Below, piece after piece: positions 40,112 to 50,317 of a DNA stretch of 64,000 nucleotides. Source of the stretch: Enterovibrio norvegicus FF-33 (GTDB taxonomy: Bacteria; Pseudomonadota; Gammaproteobacteria; Enterobacterales; Vibrionaceae); assembly GCF_000286835.2 (NCBI RefSeq), contig NZ_AJYD02000038.1:3150795-3214794 (forward strand), written 5' to 3'. The position numbers and the translations under genes were made by a program. The notes below the pieces were generated by a model. The model ran no database searches. It was not told the DNA's origin and saw only the letters and a list, made by a program, of their open reading frames with translations. The stretch's first letter is position 1, and every line of letters starts with the position of its first letter.

Positions 40112-40657
40112 TTAAACCTCAGGCGTCAACAAGCTAAGAAAGGTAACGACATCGGGCGCAAGCACACTGCGCTCTTTGGTTCCGATTCGTTCTTTGATGA
40201 CTTCGCCGCTTACATTGCAAATGGACACTAGGTCCAGCTCATCATCGGTCGAGGCGATGAACACGGTTGGGTTTTGCTTTAGGCGCTTTTGCATCAACAA
40301 GTGACCAAGCATATTTTCTTGCAGGCGCGGCAAGTCTTCGTCACTCCATACCTGAATAAGCTCAAGTGGCTGACCATTCAACGTTGCGGACATATCGCCA
40401 CAATAAAGACCCGCATAAAAAGCCTTAATATCATCATGCAAACTAATTCCAATGCCGTCTTCAACATTGCTGAAATCTGCACGCTCATCGCGCTTAACAG
40501 GCTGCCAGATCACAACGTCATCGGTTTCTTGAACCACGCAAGGCGATATGAGCCCACGATAAGCATCGCTCTGTGGCTGAGAGCCATGTTGCGCATTCCA
40601 AGCATCGACAAAGCGCTCGCTAAACGACCAAAGCGCGTTAGTGACAGAGTGATTCAT
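40112..40657 (-). CDS. syd: SecY-interacting protein Syd
   Basis: Syd is a peripheral inner-membrane protein that binds SecY and can interfere with faulty translocons. The protein is 181 residues, the E. coli length, with the family segments LWSFSERFVDAWNAQHG and DDIKAFYAGLYCGDM. I choose the ATG at 40657 over a TTG two codons upstream. It is divergent from queF, as in E. coli. Confidence 0.93.
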   Translation of the reverse strand: MNHSVTNALWSFSERFVDAWNAQHGSQPQSDAYRGLISPCVVQETDDVVIWQPVKRDERADFSNVEDGIGISLHDDIKAFYAGLYCGDMSATLNGQPLELIQVWSDEDLPRLQENMLGHLLMQKRLKQNPTVFIASTDDELDLVSICNVSGEVIKERIGTKERSVLAPDVVTFLSLLTPEV

Positions 40658-40719
40658 TAGCAAGATTCCTCAAGATTCAGTAAACTTTGCGCATTCTAAT
40701 CGATCCGTGGCAAAACCGT

Positions 40720-41565
40720 ATGAGCAAATATCAAGATGCAAAAGAACTTGCTGGCCTGACATTAGGACAGAAAACGGACTATCAGGAGCACTACGCCCCT
40801 GAACTGCTGCAACCCGTTCCGCGTAGCCTTAACCGCGATGACCTTAATTTGGGGGACTCGCTGCCTTTTACCGGCTACGACATTTGGACGCTCTACGAAT
40901 TATCCTGGCTTAATGCTAAAGGACTGCCTCAGGTGGCCATCGGTGAAGTGCGTCTTTCCGCCACCAGCCCGAACCTGATTGAATCCAAGTCATTCAAACT
41001 CTATTTAAACAGCTTCAATCAAACCCGTTTTGAAAACTGGCAAAAAGTCGTGGATACACTGGCTAAAGATTTGTCGGCCTGTGCGGGTGAAGATGTCGAT
41101 GTCACCATCTTACCTCTCGATGAATTCAGCAATACGCCCGTTGTCGCGCTTGGCGGTGAGAACATCGATGATCAAGATATTGAGATTACTGGCTATGCCT
41201 TTGACTCGAGCATCCTCGAAGATGCAGCTGAAGGACCTATCGTCAGCGAAACCCTTAACAGCGATCTATTGAAATCAAACTGTCTGATCACCAATCAGCC
41301 AGATTGGGGGTCAGTGCGCATTGCGTATAAAGGCCCGCGAATTAATCGCGAGAAACTACTGCGTTATATTGTGTCGTTCCGTCGTCATAATGAGTTTCAT
41401 GAACAATGTGTCGAACGCATATTTACCGATCTCATGACGTACTGCCAGCCTGAGATGTTAACCGTCTATGCACGTTACACACGTCGTGGTGGTTTGGATA
41501 TCAACCCATATCGTACTAACATGGGTAAAACGCCAAGCGAAAACAACCGACTCGCTCGTCAATAA
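40720..41565 (+). CDS. queF: NADPH-dependent 7-cyano-7-deazaguanine reductase, long form
   Basis: QueF reduces preQ0 to preQ1 in queuosine synthesis. The 281-residue two-domain protein (E. coli 282) has the QueF motif [17 protein letters not shown] and the catalytic cysteine C188 ([16 protein letters not shown]), plus FHEQCVERI. The ATG at 40720 is chosen because the upstream in-frame start at 40687 lies in the syd-queF promoter gap. Confidence 0.95.
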   Translation: MSKYQDAKELAGLTLGQKTDYQEHYAPELLQPVPRSLNRDDLNLGDSLPFTGYDIWTLYELSWLNAKGLPQVAIGEVRLSATSPNLIESKSFKLYLNSFNQTRFENWQKVVDTLAKDLSACAGEDVDVTILPLDEFSNTPVVALGGENIDDQDIEITGYAFDSSILEDAAEGPIVSETLNSDLLKSNCLITNQPDWGSVRIAYKGPRINREKLLRYIVSFRRHNEFHEQCVERIFTDLMTYCQPEMLTVYARYTRRGGLDINPYRTNMGKTPSENNRLARQ

Positions 41566-41630
41566 CCCTGAAGCAGGCTCAGTATCTCGTATCTGGGCCT
41601 GTATCTTCACTACCATAGACTCAGCCAATC

Positions 41631-43901
41631 ATGCGATTTTTGACAACCGCACTGCTTTTCTTTTCGCTGCTAATGAGCGCTACAGTCAGCGCTAAGCTCA
41701 ATTCAACGCCAATCCTGACGGAAGCAGATGCCTTGCTGCAAACCTCGCCAGAGCAAGCTTTGCAAGTGACTGAACGCTACCTCATGCAACGTCGATTATC
41801 TGACAGCACGAATCGCCCACACAGCAACAATGACGCAGATCGTTCTATTCGAACCCCGCTAAATACCGTGCACGCCCATTTGATCGCCGCAAAGGCGCAT
41901 GGAGCGCTAGGCCATCGAGAGGCGGCGTGGGCAGAACTGGCAAAGGCAAAATCAGTCGCACAAAGCAACGAATTAAAGCGAGCCACTTTAGAAGTGACAT
42001 TGGCCGAAACCTCGCTGTTGTATTCTCTCAACAATAACCCTGACGCCGCACAAGACCTTGTAAAGTCTCTGCTCGCCGAATTATCGCTACTCGATGACAT
42101 GCAATCTTGCCGAATTGAGCGTTTGAGATTTGAAGCTTCGTTACTTAATGCCATCATTGTCACCACACAAGAAGACGAGCAACAGAGCATTGCGCAATTT
42201 AATGCTGCGCTCAAAGCGTTAGGTGAGACACCAGACTTAAAACACAAAGTGCGTTATCAAATCGCACTGGGTAATTATTTCCTCAGTATTAACTCTTACG
42301 AACGTGCATTATCGGAATTACTTAGCGCTTACTGGCAAGCCAGTGAAAATGATTTCGCGGTGCAAATCGCCAGTGCGAATATCTCGTTAACCAAACTGTA
42401 TCAACAACAAGGCGTGCTTGATAAAGCACTTCAACATGCAAACCAAGCGGCGGAGTTCTACGAGCACTACGATTTGAAGCGCGGCTTATCCGAAACACAG
42501 ACACTTCTCGCCGCGATTTATAGCCAACAAGGCCGCTATAACTTTGCATTGGTTCATTATTTCAATGCGTTAGAGCTTGAAACCATGCTCTCTCGCACCG
42601 TGAACATCGCCGACATCAACGTGGCTATCGCCAACACATACCTCAAATTACAGAGCTATCCGCAAGCTGAAGAGTACGTCAATAACGCCATAGAGATTGC
42701 TGAACATTCCTCGCTTATCGAGGAGCTTTCCCAAGCGCTTCTTGTAAAAGGTGAACAAGCATTTCTTACCCTACAGACTGACATCGCCATAGAGGCCCTC
42801 AAACAAGCACTAAGTCATGCTGAAACATTGAAAAACCGTCCTCTAATGCTTGAAAGCCTTGCGCGCTTATCACAGGCCTATGAGCAAAAAGACGACTTCG
42901 ACAACGCACTGCACTTCCAACGTCATTATGATCGACTCAACAAGCGTGATGAGAAAAAACGCCAGATCCAAGAAGTTGAGTCGTTTAAGCACCGGCAGCG
43001 CGTTATTGAGCGTCAACTTCAGTTTGATGACATGCAGAAAAAGCATGCAGACGACACACAAACCATTGTTGAACAAAAGAAGATTAACCTATTTCTTTTG
43101 GGCAGCTTGAGCGTGTTGCTGCTCGTATTAGTGTTGAGAAACCGTGCGGCAGGCATGCGATTAGAGCAATTGCAGGAGCTTCGAAAAGAACTTTATACTC
43201 ACCCGCGAAGTGGCTTACGTAACTTGCGAATGCTCAACGACAGATTGTCGAATTCACTCGCCAAAAGCAGTGCACATTTTGAGCAATGGTATTTAGGTGA
43301 AATGATCCATGAACCACTAAGCGATAAACTCAGCTTTGCCATGTTCGAAGTGCCGTTTCTAAAAGTGGTTTATCTGCAGCATGGCTACCACCAAGGTTTA
43401 GAGTTAGAACGAAAAATGGGAGATTACCTAAAATCACGTCTCCAGAAACCAGCACGTCTCTATCACTTTTCGGATGCCATGTTCATTTATATTGAGCCCA
43501 ACGCCGAAACCCTGAATGCCCCCGAAAAATTGGCCACCAAAATTCAAATGTTGGTGGATGGCTTTGTCCAAGAATCTGGACTCAGTGACGTTGATAACCG
43601 TCTACGCGTTGGTATGGCCGACTACCCTTTCCTTCCTCGCGCCTTCACGTCAATCAACGACAAGGAGCTTATCGACATCCTGCTAATGGCAACCAGTGCC
43701 GCCCGTCAGGCCTGCAAAACCCAGCACTCTAGCCAATGGGTTCATATCAGCGCAATTGACTCAACTCCCGCCGCTTGTTTCGCGAATAACAACGTTCGCC
43801 AAGCCTGTTTAGATGGCATAAGTACGGGGTTGCTTAAGGTCAAAACTTCAGCACATGGCGAGATTAACTGGCAGACGGTTCACGAATCTGACAAAAACTA
43901 A
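41631..43901 (+). CDS. TPR sensor-like membrane protein with degenerate GGDEF-like domain
   Basis: A 756-residue protein with a signal peptide (MRFLTTALLFFSLLMSATVSA) and a periplasmic region of TPR-type helix pairs (about 90-440). A coiled coil (about 430-480), one transmembrane helix (INLFLLGSLSVLLLVLVL) and a cytoplasmic C-terminal domain (about 530-740) follow. That domain has the outline of a GGDEF fold (HPRSGLRNLRMLNDRL) but no GGDEF motif (HFSDAMFIYIEPN stands in its place), so it should not make c-di-GMP. It may sense an envelope signal and act through the cyclase encoded next. Confidence 0.75.
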   Translation: MRFLTTALLFFSLLMSATVSAKLNSTPILTEADALLQTSPEQALQVTERYLMQRRLSDSTNRPHSNNDADRSIRTPLNTVHAHLIAAKAHGALGHREAAWAELAKAKSVAQSNELKRATLEVTLAETSLLYSLNNNPDAAQDLVKSLLAELSLLDDMQSCRIERLRFEASLLNAIIVTTQEDEQQSIAQFNAALKALGETPDLKHKVRYQIALGNYFLSINSYERALSELLSAYWQASENDFAVQIASANISLTKLYQQQGVLDKALQHANQAAEFYEHYDLKRGLSETQTLLAAIYSQQGRYNFALVHYFNALELETMLSRTVNIADINVAIANTYLKLQSYPQAEEYVNNAIEIAEHSSLIEELSQALLVKGEQAFLTLQTDIAIEALKQALSHAETLKNRPLMLESLARLSQAYEQKDDFDNALHFQRHYDRLNKRDEKKRQIQEVESFKHRQRVIERQLQFDDMQKKHADDTQTIVEQKKINLFLLGSLSVLLLVLVLRNRAAGMRLEQLQELRKELYTHPRSGLRNLRMLNDRLSNSLAKSSAHFEQWYLGEMIHEPLSDKLSFAMFEVPFLKVVYLQHGYHQGLELERKMGDYLKSRLQKPARLYHFSDAMFIYIEPNAETLNAPEKLATKIQMLVDGFVQESGLSDVDNRLRVGMADYPFLPRAFTSINDKELIDILLMATSAARQACKTQHSSQWVHISAIDSTPAACFANNNVRQACLDGISTGLLKVKTSAHGEINWQTVHESDKN

Positions 43902-44032
43902 CGCCAATTTATTGATAAAGCAGGCAATAAACCGTTATAGCTAGGCGTTGCGCGTGAGCGCTTGTTATTTATCAGCCCCAATAGTCGGTGCAAGTGCGCT
44001 CTAGACGGGGGTTTGGAGATATAGTCGTATTT

Positions 44033-45589
44033 ATGTCCAACTTCTCGTCAGATGAAGACGTCATTACACTGAAAGAAAAGTTGCAGCACTCTCAGCTGGT
44101 ATTCCGGGATTTAGCACTTAAATCCCGGCGCGAAGCGACGATCTTAAAAAGGCTCATTTCACGCCTTATCGCCGCCTCTCAAGCGCATGAAGACCCACAG
44201 CTCAACGAGCGGTTGTCTCAGATACGACGTGATATTGACAGTCAGGATGATGTCAGTAGATTGATCCCTCAACTTGCATTGGTAGAGCGAATGGTCAACA
44301 GACATAATCAGGCAACGGAGAAAGCCAAAGACGCACTGGAATGCCAATTTCAGCAAAGTGGTGAAACGCTCAAGTGTTTGCCAGGCCTCCCTGCACAGTT
44401 AAAACGTGATCTCCGTAACTTACTGATTAACCCTGACAATCAACAACAAGATGGTCACCATAAAATTGTGGCACTGCTACAACTATACGAACGTGCACTC
44501 AAATTGCTGTCTCTGCCTTCAAATGGGCTTTCTGCCAAAGATCTTCTGAACATCGATCGCATCCACCAACTTTGTACTGAACTACAACATCTCATCACCG
44601 AACTCGATTTTGACGGTGAAGTGGGCGACAAACTGCTGGATATTAGAAGTCGACTTCTACTGACTCCGGATTCACAAACCCTGCTTGAGCTAACGCTTGA
44701 ATCTGTCCAACTCATTCTTGATGGCACCCGAAACGAGCGTAAATCTTCACAAGTATTTTTGTCTCAGATCAACGAAGATTTATCGGTTCTTCAGCGTCAC
44801 AATGGCCGCTCTATTGATAGCTCTCAAGCCATTTCATCACAACGAAGTTCACTCAATGATGAGCTCGCTTCATCTGTAGAAACGATTCAATCTCAGCTTA
44901 GAGAGGCTGAGTCTCTCGAAATTCTGCGCCCTAAAATATCTCAGGTATCAGTAAACCTTGAATCATTGGTCGCGCGTAACAGAGAACTTGAAGAACGCGA
45001 GCAGCAACTGCTAGAACAGCTTCAGCATAACGAGCAGAAACTGGATGCCTTGTATCAGCAAACCATGGACTACCGCCGTCGTCTGGGCGATCAAGAGCGT
45101 AAACTGCTGTTAGACCCGCTCACCAAGGTCTATAACCGAGCGGCTCTGGATGACCGCTTGGAGCACGAGTACCGCTGCTGGATTCGCTACGAAACACCAT
45201 TTTGCCTTGCCATGATTGATATCGACCACTTTAAGAGTGTCAATGACCAGTACGGACATCTAGTGGGTGATAAAGTTCTCAAGGTTGTCGCACGAACCAT
45301 TCATCAGTGTTTACGTGACACCGACTTTATCGCGCGATTTGGTGGCGAAGAGTTCGTGGTGTTGCTGCCCGATGCAGACGAAGAAACCCGAAAAACACTG
45401 CTTACTAAAGTACGTGAAACTGTCGCCAAACTGCCCTTTAAGTTCAAAGACAGCCGCTTGACGGTGACGGTTTCTATTGGTGCCAGTATGTTTAGAGAAA
45501 ATGATAATACCGTCGAAGTGCTTGAGCGTGCTGACAATGCGCTATATAACGCTAAACACAACGGTCGCAACAAATTGGTGTGGGCATAA
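44033..45589 (+). CDS. Diguanylate cyclase with long helical N-terminal region
   Basis: A 518-residue cytoplasmic protein. Residues 1-340 are helical with coiled-coil parts (for example 310-355, EREQQLLEQLQHNEQKLDAL). The C-terminal GGDEF domain has an intact GGEEF at 438-442 and RDTD five residues before it, so catalysis and product inhibition are both expected. The start is uncertain: the ATG at 44033 fits the family N terminus (MSNFSSDEDV), while an in-frame start at 43988 is closer to the preceding gene. It lies downstream of the TPR protein on the same strand. Confidence 0.88.
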   Translation: MSNFSSDEDVITLKEKLQHSQLVFRDLALKSRREATILKRLISRLIAASQAHEDPQLNERLSQIRRDIDSQDDVSRLIPQLALVERMVNRHNQATEKAKDALECQFQQSGETLKCLPGLPAQLKRDLRNLLINPDNQQQDGHHKIVALLQLYERALKLLSLPSNGLSAKDLLNIDRIHQLCTELQHLITELDFDGEVGDKLLDIRSRLLLTPDSQTLLELTLESVQLILDGTRNERKSSQVFLSQINEDLSVLQRHNGRSIDSSQAISSQRSSLNDELASSVETIQSQLREAESLEILRPKISQVSVNLESLVARNRELEEREQQLLEQLQHNEQKLDALYQQTMDYRRRLGDQERKLLLDPLTKVYNRAALDDRLEHEYRCWIRYETPFCLAMIDIDHFKSVNDQYGHLVGDKVLKVVARTIHQCLRDTDFIARFGGEEFVVLLPDADEETRKTLLTKVRETVAKLPFKFKDSRLTVTVSIGASMFRENDNTVEVLERADNALYNAKHNGRNKLVWA

Positions 45590-45827
45590 TCCCCACTTTA
45601 ACGATTTTTCGTTCCATTTAGCATCCCCTCAGCCAGCATTGGCGGCCCCTCATATCTCGATACATTTTTCTTTTATTGCACCAAACTGGCTAAACTTAAT
45701 ATCTATGTGTATGGTTAATTAACACACTGATTTTTATAGTATTGAAATTGTAACTCTTTGATTGAGTTGGTGTAAAAATACGCCGCTCAACGTTGTACAG
45801 TGTGTTTTCTTCGCACAGGAGGTGACT

Positions 45828-47198
45828 ATGATCACTCATATCAGCCCAGTCGGGGCAATGGATCTACTCTCTCAACTTGAGGTCGACAGACTCAAAGACA
45901 CAGCAAAGAGCGATTTGTATCGCCTCTACCGCAACTGCTCATTAGCGGTACTCAATTCGGGCAGCCATACCGATAGCTCGAAAGAATTGCTTGAGCAATA
46001 CAAAACGTTCGACATCCGCGTCATGCGTCGTGAACGAGGGGTGAAGCTTGAATTGGTGAACCCACCCGATCATGCTTTTGTCGATGGGAAAATCATTCGG
46101 GGTATCCAAGAGCACATGTTTTCGGTGTTACGCGATATCATTCACGTCAACGTGCAGCTCGAACATGCGAAGATATTTAATCTCACTAACTCAAACCACA
46201 TTACCAATCTGATTTTCGATATTCTACGCAACGCAAAAGCAATGGTTCCGGGGCGCGATCCTAATCTTGTGGTCTGTTGGGGCGGACACTCCATCAACCC
46301 GATTGAATATCAATACACCCGTGAAGTTGGCCACGAGCTTGGCCTACGCGAACTCAATATTTGTACTGGCTGCGGCCCTGGTGCAATGGAAGGTCCAATG
46401 AAAGGTGCTGCTATTGGCCATGCTAAGCAGCGTGTCACAGGCAGTCGTTTCTTAGGGTTAACCGAGCCTTCGATCATTGCCGCCGAGCCACCGAACCCCA
46501 TCGTCAATGAACTGGTCATCATGCCTGATATCGAGAAACGCCTCGAAGCGTTTGTTCGTGTGGGGCATGCAATTGTCATTTTCCCCGGCGGTGCTGGTAC
46601 GGCGGAAGAGCTACTCTACTTGCTGGGTATTTTAATGCATCCTGACAATGTTGATCAGCCTATGCCTGTCGTACTAACAGGACCAAAAGAAAGTGAAAGT
46701 TACTTCCGTGTCATTGATGAATTTGTTCGTGATGTTATTGGTGAAGAAGCCACTAAGTACTATCAAATTGTCGTCGGCGACCCAGCTAAAGCAGCTCGCA
46801 TCATCAAGCAAGGTATGCCTGCGGTGAAAGAGCACCGTAAATCCACTGGCGATGCGTACTCGTTCAACTGGTCTCTAAAAATTGCACCGGAATTCCAGCT
46901 GCCTTTTGAACCCAACCATGAAAACATGGCGAACCTCGATCTGCACATGAACCAGCGTCCTGAATTGCTGGCATCCGCATTGCGTCAAGCCTTCTCTGGC
47001 ATCGTCGCGGGTAATGTGAAAGAAGAGGGTATTCGTGAAATTGAACGTAACGGCCCATTTAAAATTAATGGTGATGCCGTCTTAATGAAGAAAATGGATA
47101 AGCTTCTACGCGGTTTTGTTGAGCAGCAACGAATGAAATTGCCCGGAACTGCTTATGTCCCTTGCTATGAGATAGTGCAAGGCAAAGGTAACGGATAG
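45828..47198 (+). CDS. ppnN: Pyrimidine/purine nucleotide 5'-monophosphate nucleosidase
   Basis: PpnN splits nucleoside monophosphates to base and ribose 5-phosphate and in E. coli is controlled by (p)ppGpp. The 456-residue protein starts [22 protein letters not shown] like E. coli PpnN (454). It has the LOG-family motif [16 protein letters not shown] with the catalytic residues, and [20 protein letters not shown] precedes the ATG at 45828 and rules out the earlier in-frame start. The 238-bp gap before it is AT-rich and holds the palindrome GTTAATTAAC (45714-45723). Confidence 0.95.
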   Translation: MITHISPVGAMDLLSQLEVDRLKDTAKSDLYRLYRNCSLAVLNSGSHTDSSKELLEQYKTFDIRVMRRERGVKLELVNPPDHAFVDGKIIRGIQEHMFSVLRDIIHVNVQLEHAKIFNLTNSNHITNLIFDILRNAKAMVPGRDPNLVVCWGGHSINPIEYQYTREVGHELGLRELNICTGCGPGAMEGPMKGAAIGHAKQRVTGSRFLGLTEPSIIAAEPPNPIVNELVIMPDIEKRLEAFVRVGHAIVIFPGGAGTAEELLYLLGILMHPDNVDQPMPVVLTGPKESESYFRVIDEFVRDVIGEEATKYYQIVVGDPAKAARIIKQGMPAVKEHRKSTGDAYSFNWSLKIAPEFQLPFEPNHENMANLDLHMNQRPELLASALRQAFSGIVAGNVKEEGIREIERNGPFKINGDAVLMKKMDKLLRGFVEQQRMKLPGTAYVPCYEIVQGKGNG

Positions 47199-47234
47199 AA
47201 ACGGTTAGCCTTTCATTTATCTCTCAAGCAATTA

Positions 47235-47259
47235 GAATGGCCCTATTGGGCCATTTTTA
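47235..47259 (+). terminator. Rho-independent terminator of ppnN
   Basis: ATGGCCC/GGGCCAT stem followed by a T run, directly upstream of xni. Confidence 0.8.
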
Positions 47260-47278
47260 TTTAGCGGACACACCATTC

Positions 47279-48052
47279 ATGTCTATTCATCTCGTCATCA
47301 TTGATGCAATGAATCTTATCCGACGCGTTCATGCCGCCCAACCGGATCCGAACGATATCGACGGCGCTGCGCTGGTCTGCTGCCGTGCACTGAAGAAAAT
47401 CATTAAATCGTCCGAGCCTACGCACATGGTTGCCGTATTCGATCATGCAGAGCAAGACAGAGGTTGGCGTGCAGAGCTGATCCCTGAGTACAAGCAAGGG
47501 CGCAAACCCATGCCAGAGCCCCTTCAACATGGCTTAAACAAAATTCAGGATGCCTTCTGGGACATGGGTATTGACTCACTGCTCTCATCTGGCGATGAAG
47601 CAGACGACATGATTGCCACACTCGCGGTGAAAGTTGCGAGCAGAAAGGGACAAGTCACAATTGTCTCGACCGACAAAGGCTATTGCCAGTTGCTCCAACC
47701 CACACTGCGTATTCGCGATTATTTTCAGCAGCGCTGGTTAGACAGTCCTTTTATTGAAAAGGAGTTCACCGTGCAGCCTCGCCAGCTTGTCGACTACTGG
47801 GGATTGGTTGGAATTAGCTCCAGCGGAGTGTCGGGTGTACCAGGTATTGGCCCGAAAACTGCGGCTACTTTGCTTCAGCGATATAACACGTTAGAGCAGT
47901 TGTTCACCGCAGATGATATTGAGCCTAAATGGCAGAAGAAATTGGACGGAAATGAAGATTTAGCACAGCGCTGCAAACAAGTAGCGACGTTAAAAACCGA
48001 TATTACGCTCGGCTTTAATCTTCAAGATATTCGCTACACGCCTGACGCTTAA
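47279..48052 (+). CDS. xni: Flap endonuclease Xni (ExoIX)
   Basis: A 257-residue protein of the 5'-nuclease family that resembles the N-terminal domain of DNA polymerase I. It has VIIDAMNLIRR, GDEADDMIATLA metal ligands and the helix-hairpin-helix GVSGVPGIGPKTAATLLQ. As in E. coli Xni, parts of the second metal site are reduced. The start at the ATG at 47279 gives the family N terminus; the in-frame start at 47237 lies inside the ppnN terminator. The ppnN-xni-rlmM order is shared by gammaproteobacteria. Confidence 0.93.
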   Translation: MSIHLVIIDAMNLIRRVHAAQPDPNDIDGAALVCCRALKKIIKSSEPTHMVAVFDHAEQDRGWRAELIPEYKQGRKPMPEPLQHGLNKIQDAFWDMGIDSLLSSGDEADDMIATLAVKVASRKGQVTIVSTDKGYCQLLQPTLRIRDYFQQRWLDSPFIEKEFTVQPRQLVDYWGLVGISSSGVSGVPGIGPKTAATLLQRYNTLEQLFTADDIEPKWQKKLDGNEDLAQRCKQVATLKTDITLGFNLQDIRYTPDA

Positions 48053-48134
48053 TCCGCTTTTCACAACACAGTTTGCCATCTAACTAACATCACTCAGGCT
48101 AAGCATGAGTATGTGTCACCGCGCATGAATAACT

Positions 48135-48160
48135 AAACGGCAGCCATTTGGCTGCCGTTT
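48135..48160. terminator. Bidirectional terminator
   Basis: Perfect inverted repeat AAACGGCAGCC/GGCTGCCGTTT in the convergent gap between xni and rlmM. Confidence 0.85.
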
Positions 48161-48186
48161 CATTATGTGCGTTTTTCAACGTCGTA

Positions 48187-49254
48187 TCAGTCTAGTCGAC
48201 GAAGGTGTACCGTCACTTCTTCACGATCGTGATACAGGTGCTTAGCTTGAATTTCAAACTTCACGCCGTTTTGAATCAAAAACTTTTTCAAGTTATCAAT
48301 GTCTTCTTTCACTTGCTCGTAGCGTCGATTCATCGGCAGCTTCAAGTTGAAAATGGCCTCTTTGGCCCAACGTTCAATGATCCATTCACCCATTAACTGC
48401 GCAACGCGATACGGCTTTTCGATCATGTCACAAACCAACCATGTTACGTTTTTACGTGGCGGCTCAAACTTGAACCCATCCGCAGCATGGTATTTAACCT
48501 GACCCGTTTCCATGAGACTTTCTGCCATCGCGCCATTGTCTACGGCATGGACGAACATTGAACGTTTCACTAATTGATACGTCCAGCCCCCCGGACACGC
48601 GCCCAGGTCAACCGCCCACATCCCCGGAGCAATTCGCTCATCCCAGTCATTACGTGGGATAAATGCGTGAAATGCTTCTTCTAGTTTCAGCGTTGAACGA
48701 CTTGGCGCATCAGCAGGGAATTTCAAACGATGAATTCCCATGAAATGTGGCGAGTTGTTGTTGCTCAGTGAATAACCCACATAGCAACAACCTGGCGCAG
48801 TAAAGTAGATATGTAGCACAGGTTGCTTAAGGTTTTCTTTCGCCAGCAAAACACCGCGTTTACGCAATGCTTGACGAAGCGGAACCGTGAACTTACGGCA
48901 GAATTTAAGCAAGTCTTTACCTTGGTTAGTGTCCGGTGTTTCAACACGCAGATCACCGCATTTTGGTAACTCGCCGCCTAACGCCAAGATCGGTGAAATA
49001 CGGTCACCTGGATCAAGATCAGACAGTTGCTCAACAACCGCAAACATCTGACGCGCAAAAATGAGCGACTTCAGAGGAAGCGTTTGAAGCAATTTCTCTG
49101 CATCGCCTTGCTGATAGCATTCAAACAACACATAGCCTGCATTTTTCTCTACGCGAGGAAAGCCGTAAACGCCTGCAGCTGTCGCTTTGTCTTGAATCTC
49201 ACCTGCACATTCTTTTTCAAAGCCTTGACGGCAATACAATAAAATCTGATTCAC
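48187..49254 (-). CDS. rlmM: 23S rRNA 2'-O-ribose C2498 methyltransferase
   Basis: RlmM methylates C2498 of 23S rRNA using S-adenosylmethionine. The 355-residue protein has an N-terminal THUMP-like domain and a Rossmann methyltransferase with [19 protein letters not shown] and the KDKE-type residues. The start is GTG at 49254 ([19 protein letters not shown] aligns with the family start), with AAAGG upstream. Confidence 0.95.
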   Translation of the reverse strand: MNQILLYCRQGFEKECAGEIQDKATAAGVYGFPRVEKNAGYVLFECYQQGDAEKLLQTLPLKSLIFARQMFAVVEQLSDLDPGDRISPILALGGELPKCGDLRVETPDTNQGKDLLKFCRKFTVPLRQALRKRGVLLAKENLKQPVLHIYFTAPGCCYVGYSLSNNNSPHFMGIHRLKFPADAPSRSTLKLEEAFHAFIPRNDWDERIAPGMWAVDLGACPGGWTYQLVKRSMFVHAVDNGAMAESLMETGQVKYHAADGFKFEPPRKNVTWLVCDMIEKPYRVAQLMGEWIIERWAKEAIFNLKLPMNRRYEQVKEDIDNLKKFLIQNGVKFEIQAKHLYHDREEVTVHLRRLD

Positions 49255-49322
49255 ACGATGCCTTTAAATGCCGTGGTAAAAATAACGCGCAATTATACCT
49301 CAGAAAACGTGATTCAGCGCAC

Positions 49323-49700
49323 CTAACTCGTTTGTCGCCATAACGACCACGCAGCCAGCCCCCAGCCAATCAATAAACTCATGCCGCCAATAGGCGTGAC
49401 AGGCCATAGCCATCGCCAATCCGTCAGCGCTAGACCATACAAACTTCCACTAAAACAAAGAATGCCCACCACGATAAAACCACCAGCAATAACCAGTAAT
49501 CGCTGCGGTGCAACCATCAACCAAAGACCCAATACGATAAGTGCCAGCGCATGCCAGAGCTGATACTGAACACCCTTTTCAATAATTGAGAGCGCATAGG
49601 GCGTGATCTGTGATTTCAATCCATGCGCAACAAAAGCCCCCAACGCCACAGCCATCGCAGCGAAAAGACAGCCAACAGCCGCAAATTTGTTCCCCTTCAT
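49323..49700 (-). CDS. DUF423 family membrane protein
   Basis: A 125-residue inner-membrane protein with four hydrophobic segments and the family features GAFVAHGLK and ALALIVLGLW. It belongs to DUF423 (E. coli YgdD); function unknown. I use the ATG at 49700, which overlaps the stop of the hydrolase (TGATG). Confidence 0.9.
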   Translation of the reverse strand: MKGNKFAAVGCLFAAMAVALGAFVAHGLKSQITPYALSIIEKGVQYQLWHALALIVLGLWLMVAPQRLLVIAGGFIVVGILCFSGSLYGLALTDWRWLWPVTPIGGMSLLIGWGLAAWSLWRQTS

Positions 49701-50317
49701 CAACCACCCCCCAATACAAATTCGGCAGTTTTATCTGCCGCCAATTGGCGGTTGCTCGCTTCAGTGTGTCCCGATACTTTACGCGGCTTCATGCTATGGT
49801 CGCCATCAGGCACGAAGATCACGGTCACTTTTTCGGATAGCGGATAGTTTTCGAGCTCTACACGGTTACCAAACGTATCGCGTTCCCCCTGTAAAATGAG
49901 CGTGGGTTTGGCAATTGTCGAGAGATGCTCACCTTTGTCCTTCTCGGGCTTACCGGGTGGGTGAAACGGAAAACCAAGACATACGATACCTTCAACGTCA
50001 TCCCGCTCGGCTAAATGGCTTGCCATACGCCCCCCCATCGACTTGCCCCCGATGAAAGTCTTGCCTGAACCAAAGACGTCAATGACTTCATTGAAAGCCT
50101 CAAGTAGCTTTGGCGCTCTGTCTGGAGGACGTCGTTTCCCATCCTCTGCACGTTTAACCATATACGGGAAGTTGAATCTCACAACGCGAATGCCATGTTC
50201 TGCGATTTTTCCCGCCACATCCGCCATAAAGTCGTGGTTCATATCTGCGCCAGCACCATGGGCAAAAATAAAGGTCACGTCAGCGTGCTCTGGTCCATTA
50301 ATGACGACATTGTTCAT
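49700..50317 (-). CDS. Alpha/beta hydrolase family protein
   Basis: A 205-residue alpha/beta hydrolase with the oxyanion segment FIFAHGAGADMNHDFM, the nucleophile elbow GGKSMGG, a late aspartate in LQGERDTFG and the histidine in VPDGDHSMKP. The set matches the KANL3/Tex30-like group of small hydrolases; substrate unknown. The ATG at 50317 overlaps the gcvA stop (ATGA), so gcvA, this gene and the DUF423 gene form one operon. Confidence 0.85.
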   Translation of the reverse strand: MNNVVINGPEHADVTFIFAHGAGADMNHDFMADVAGKIAEHGIRVVRFNFPYMVKRAEDGKRRPPDRAPKLLEAFNEVIDVFGSGKTFIGGKSMGGRMASHLAERDDVEGIVCLGFPFHPPGKPEKDKGEHLSTIAKPTLILQGERDTFGNRVELENYPLSEKVTVIFVPDGDHSMKPRKVSGHTEASNRQLAADKTAEFVLGGG

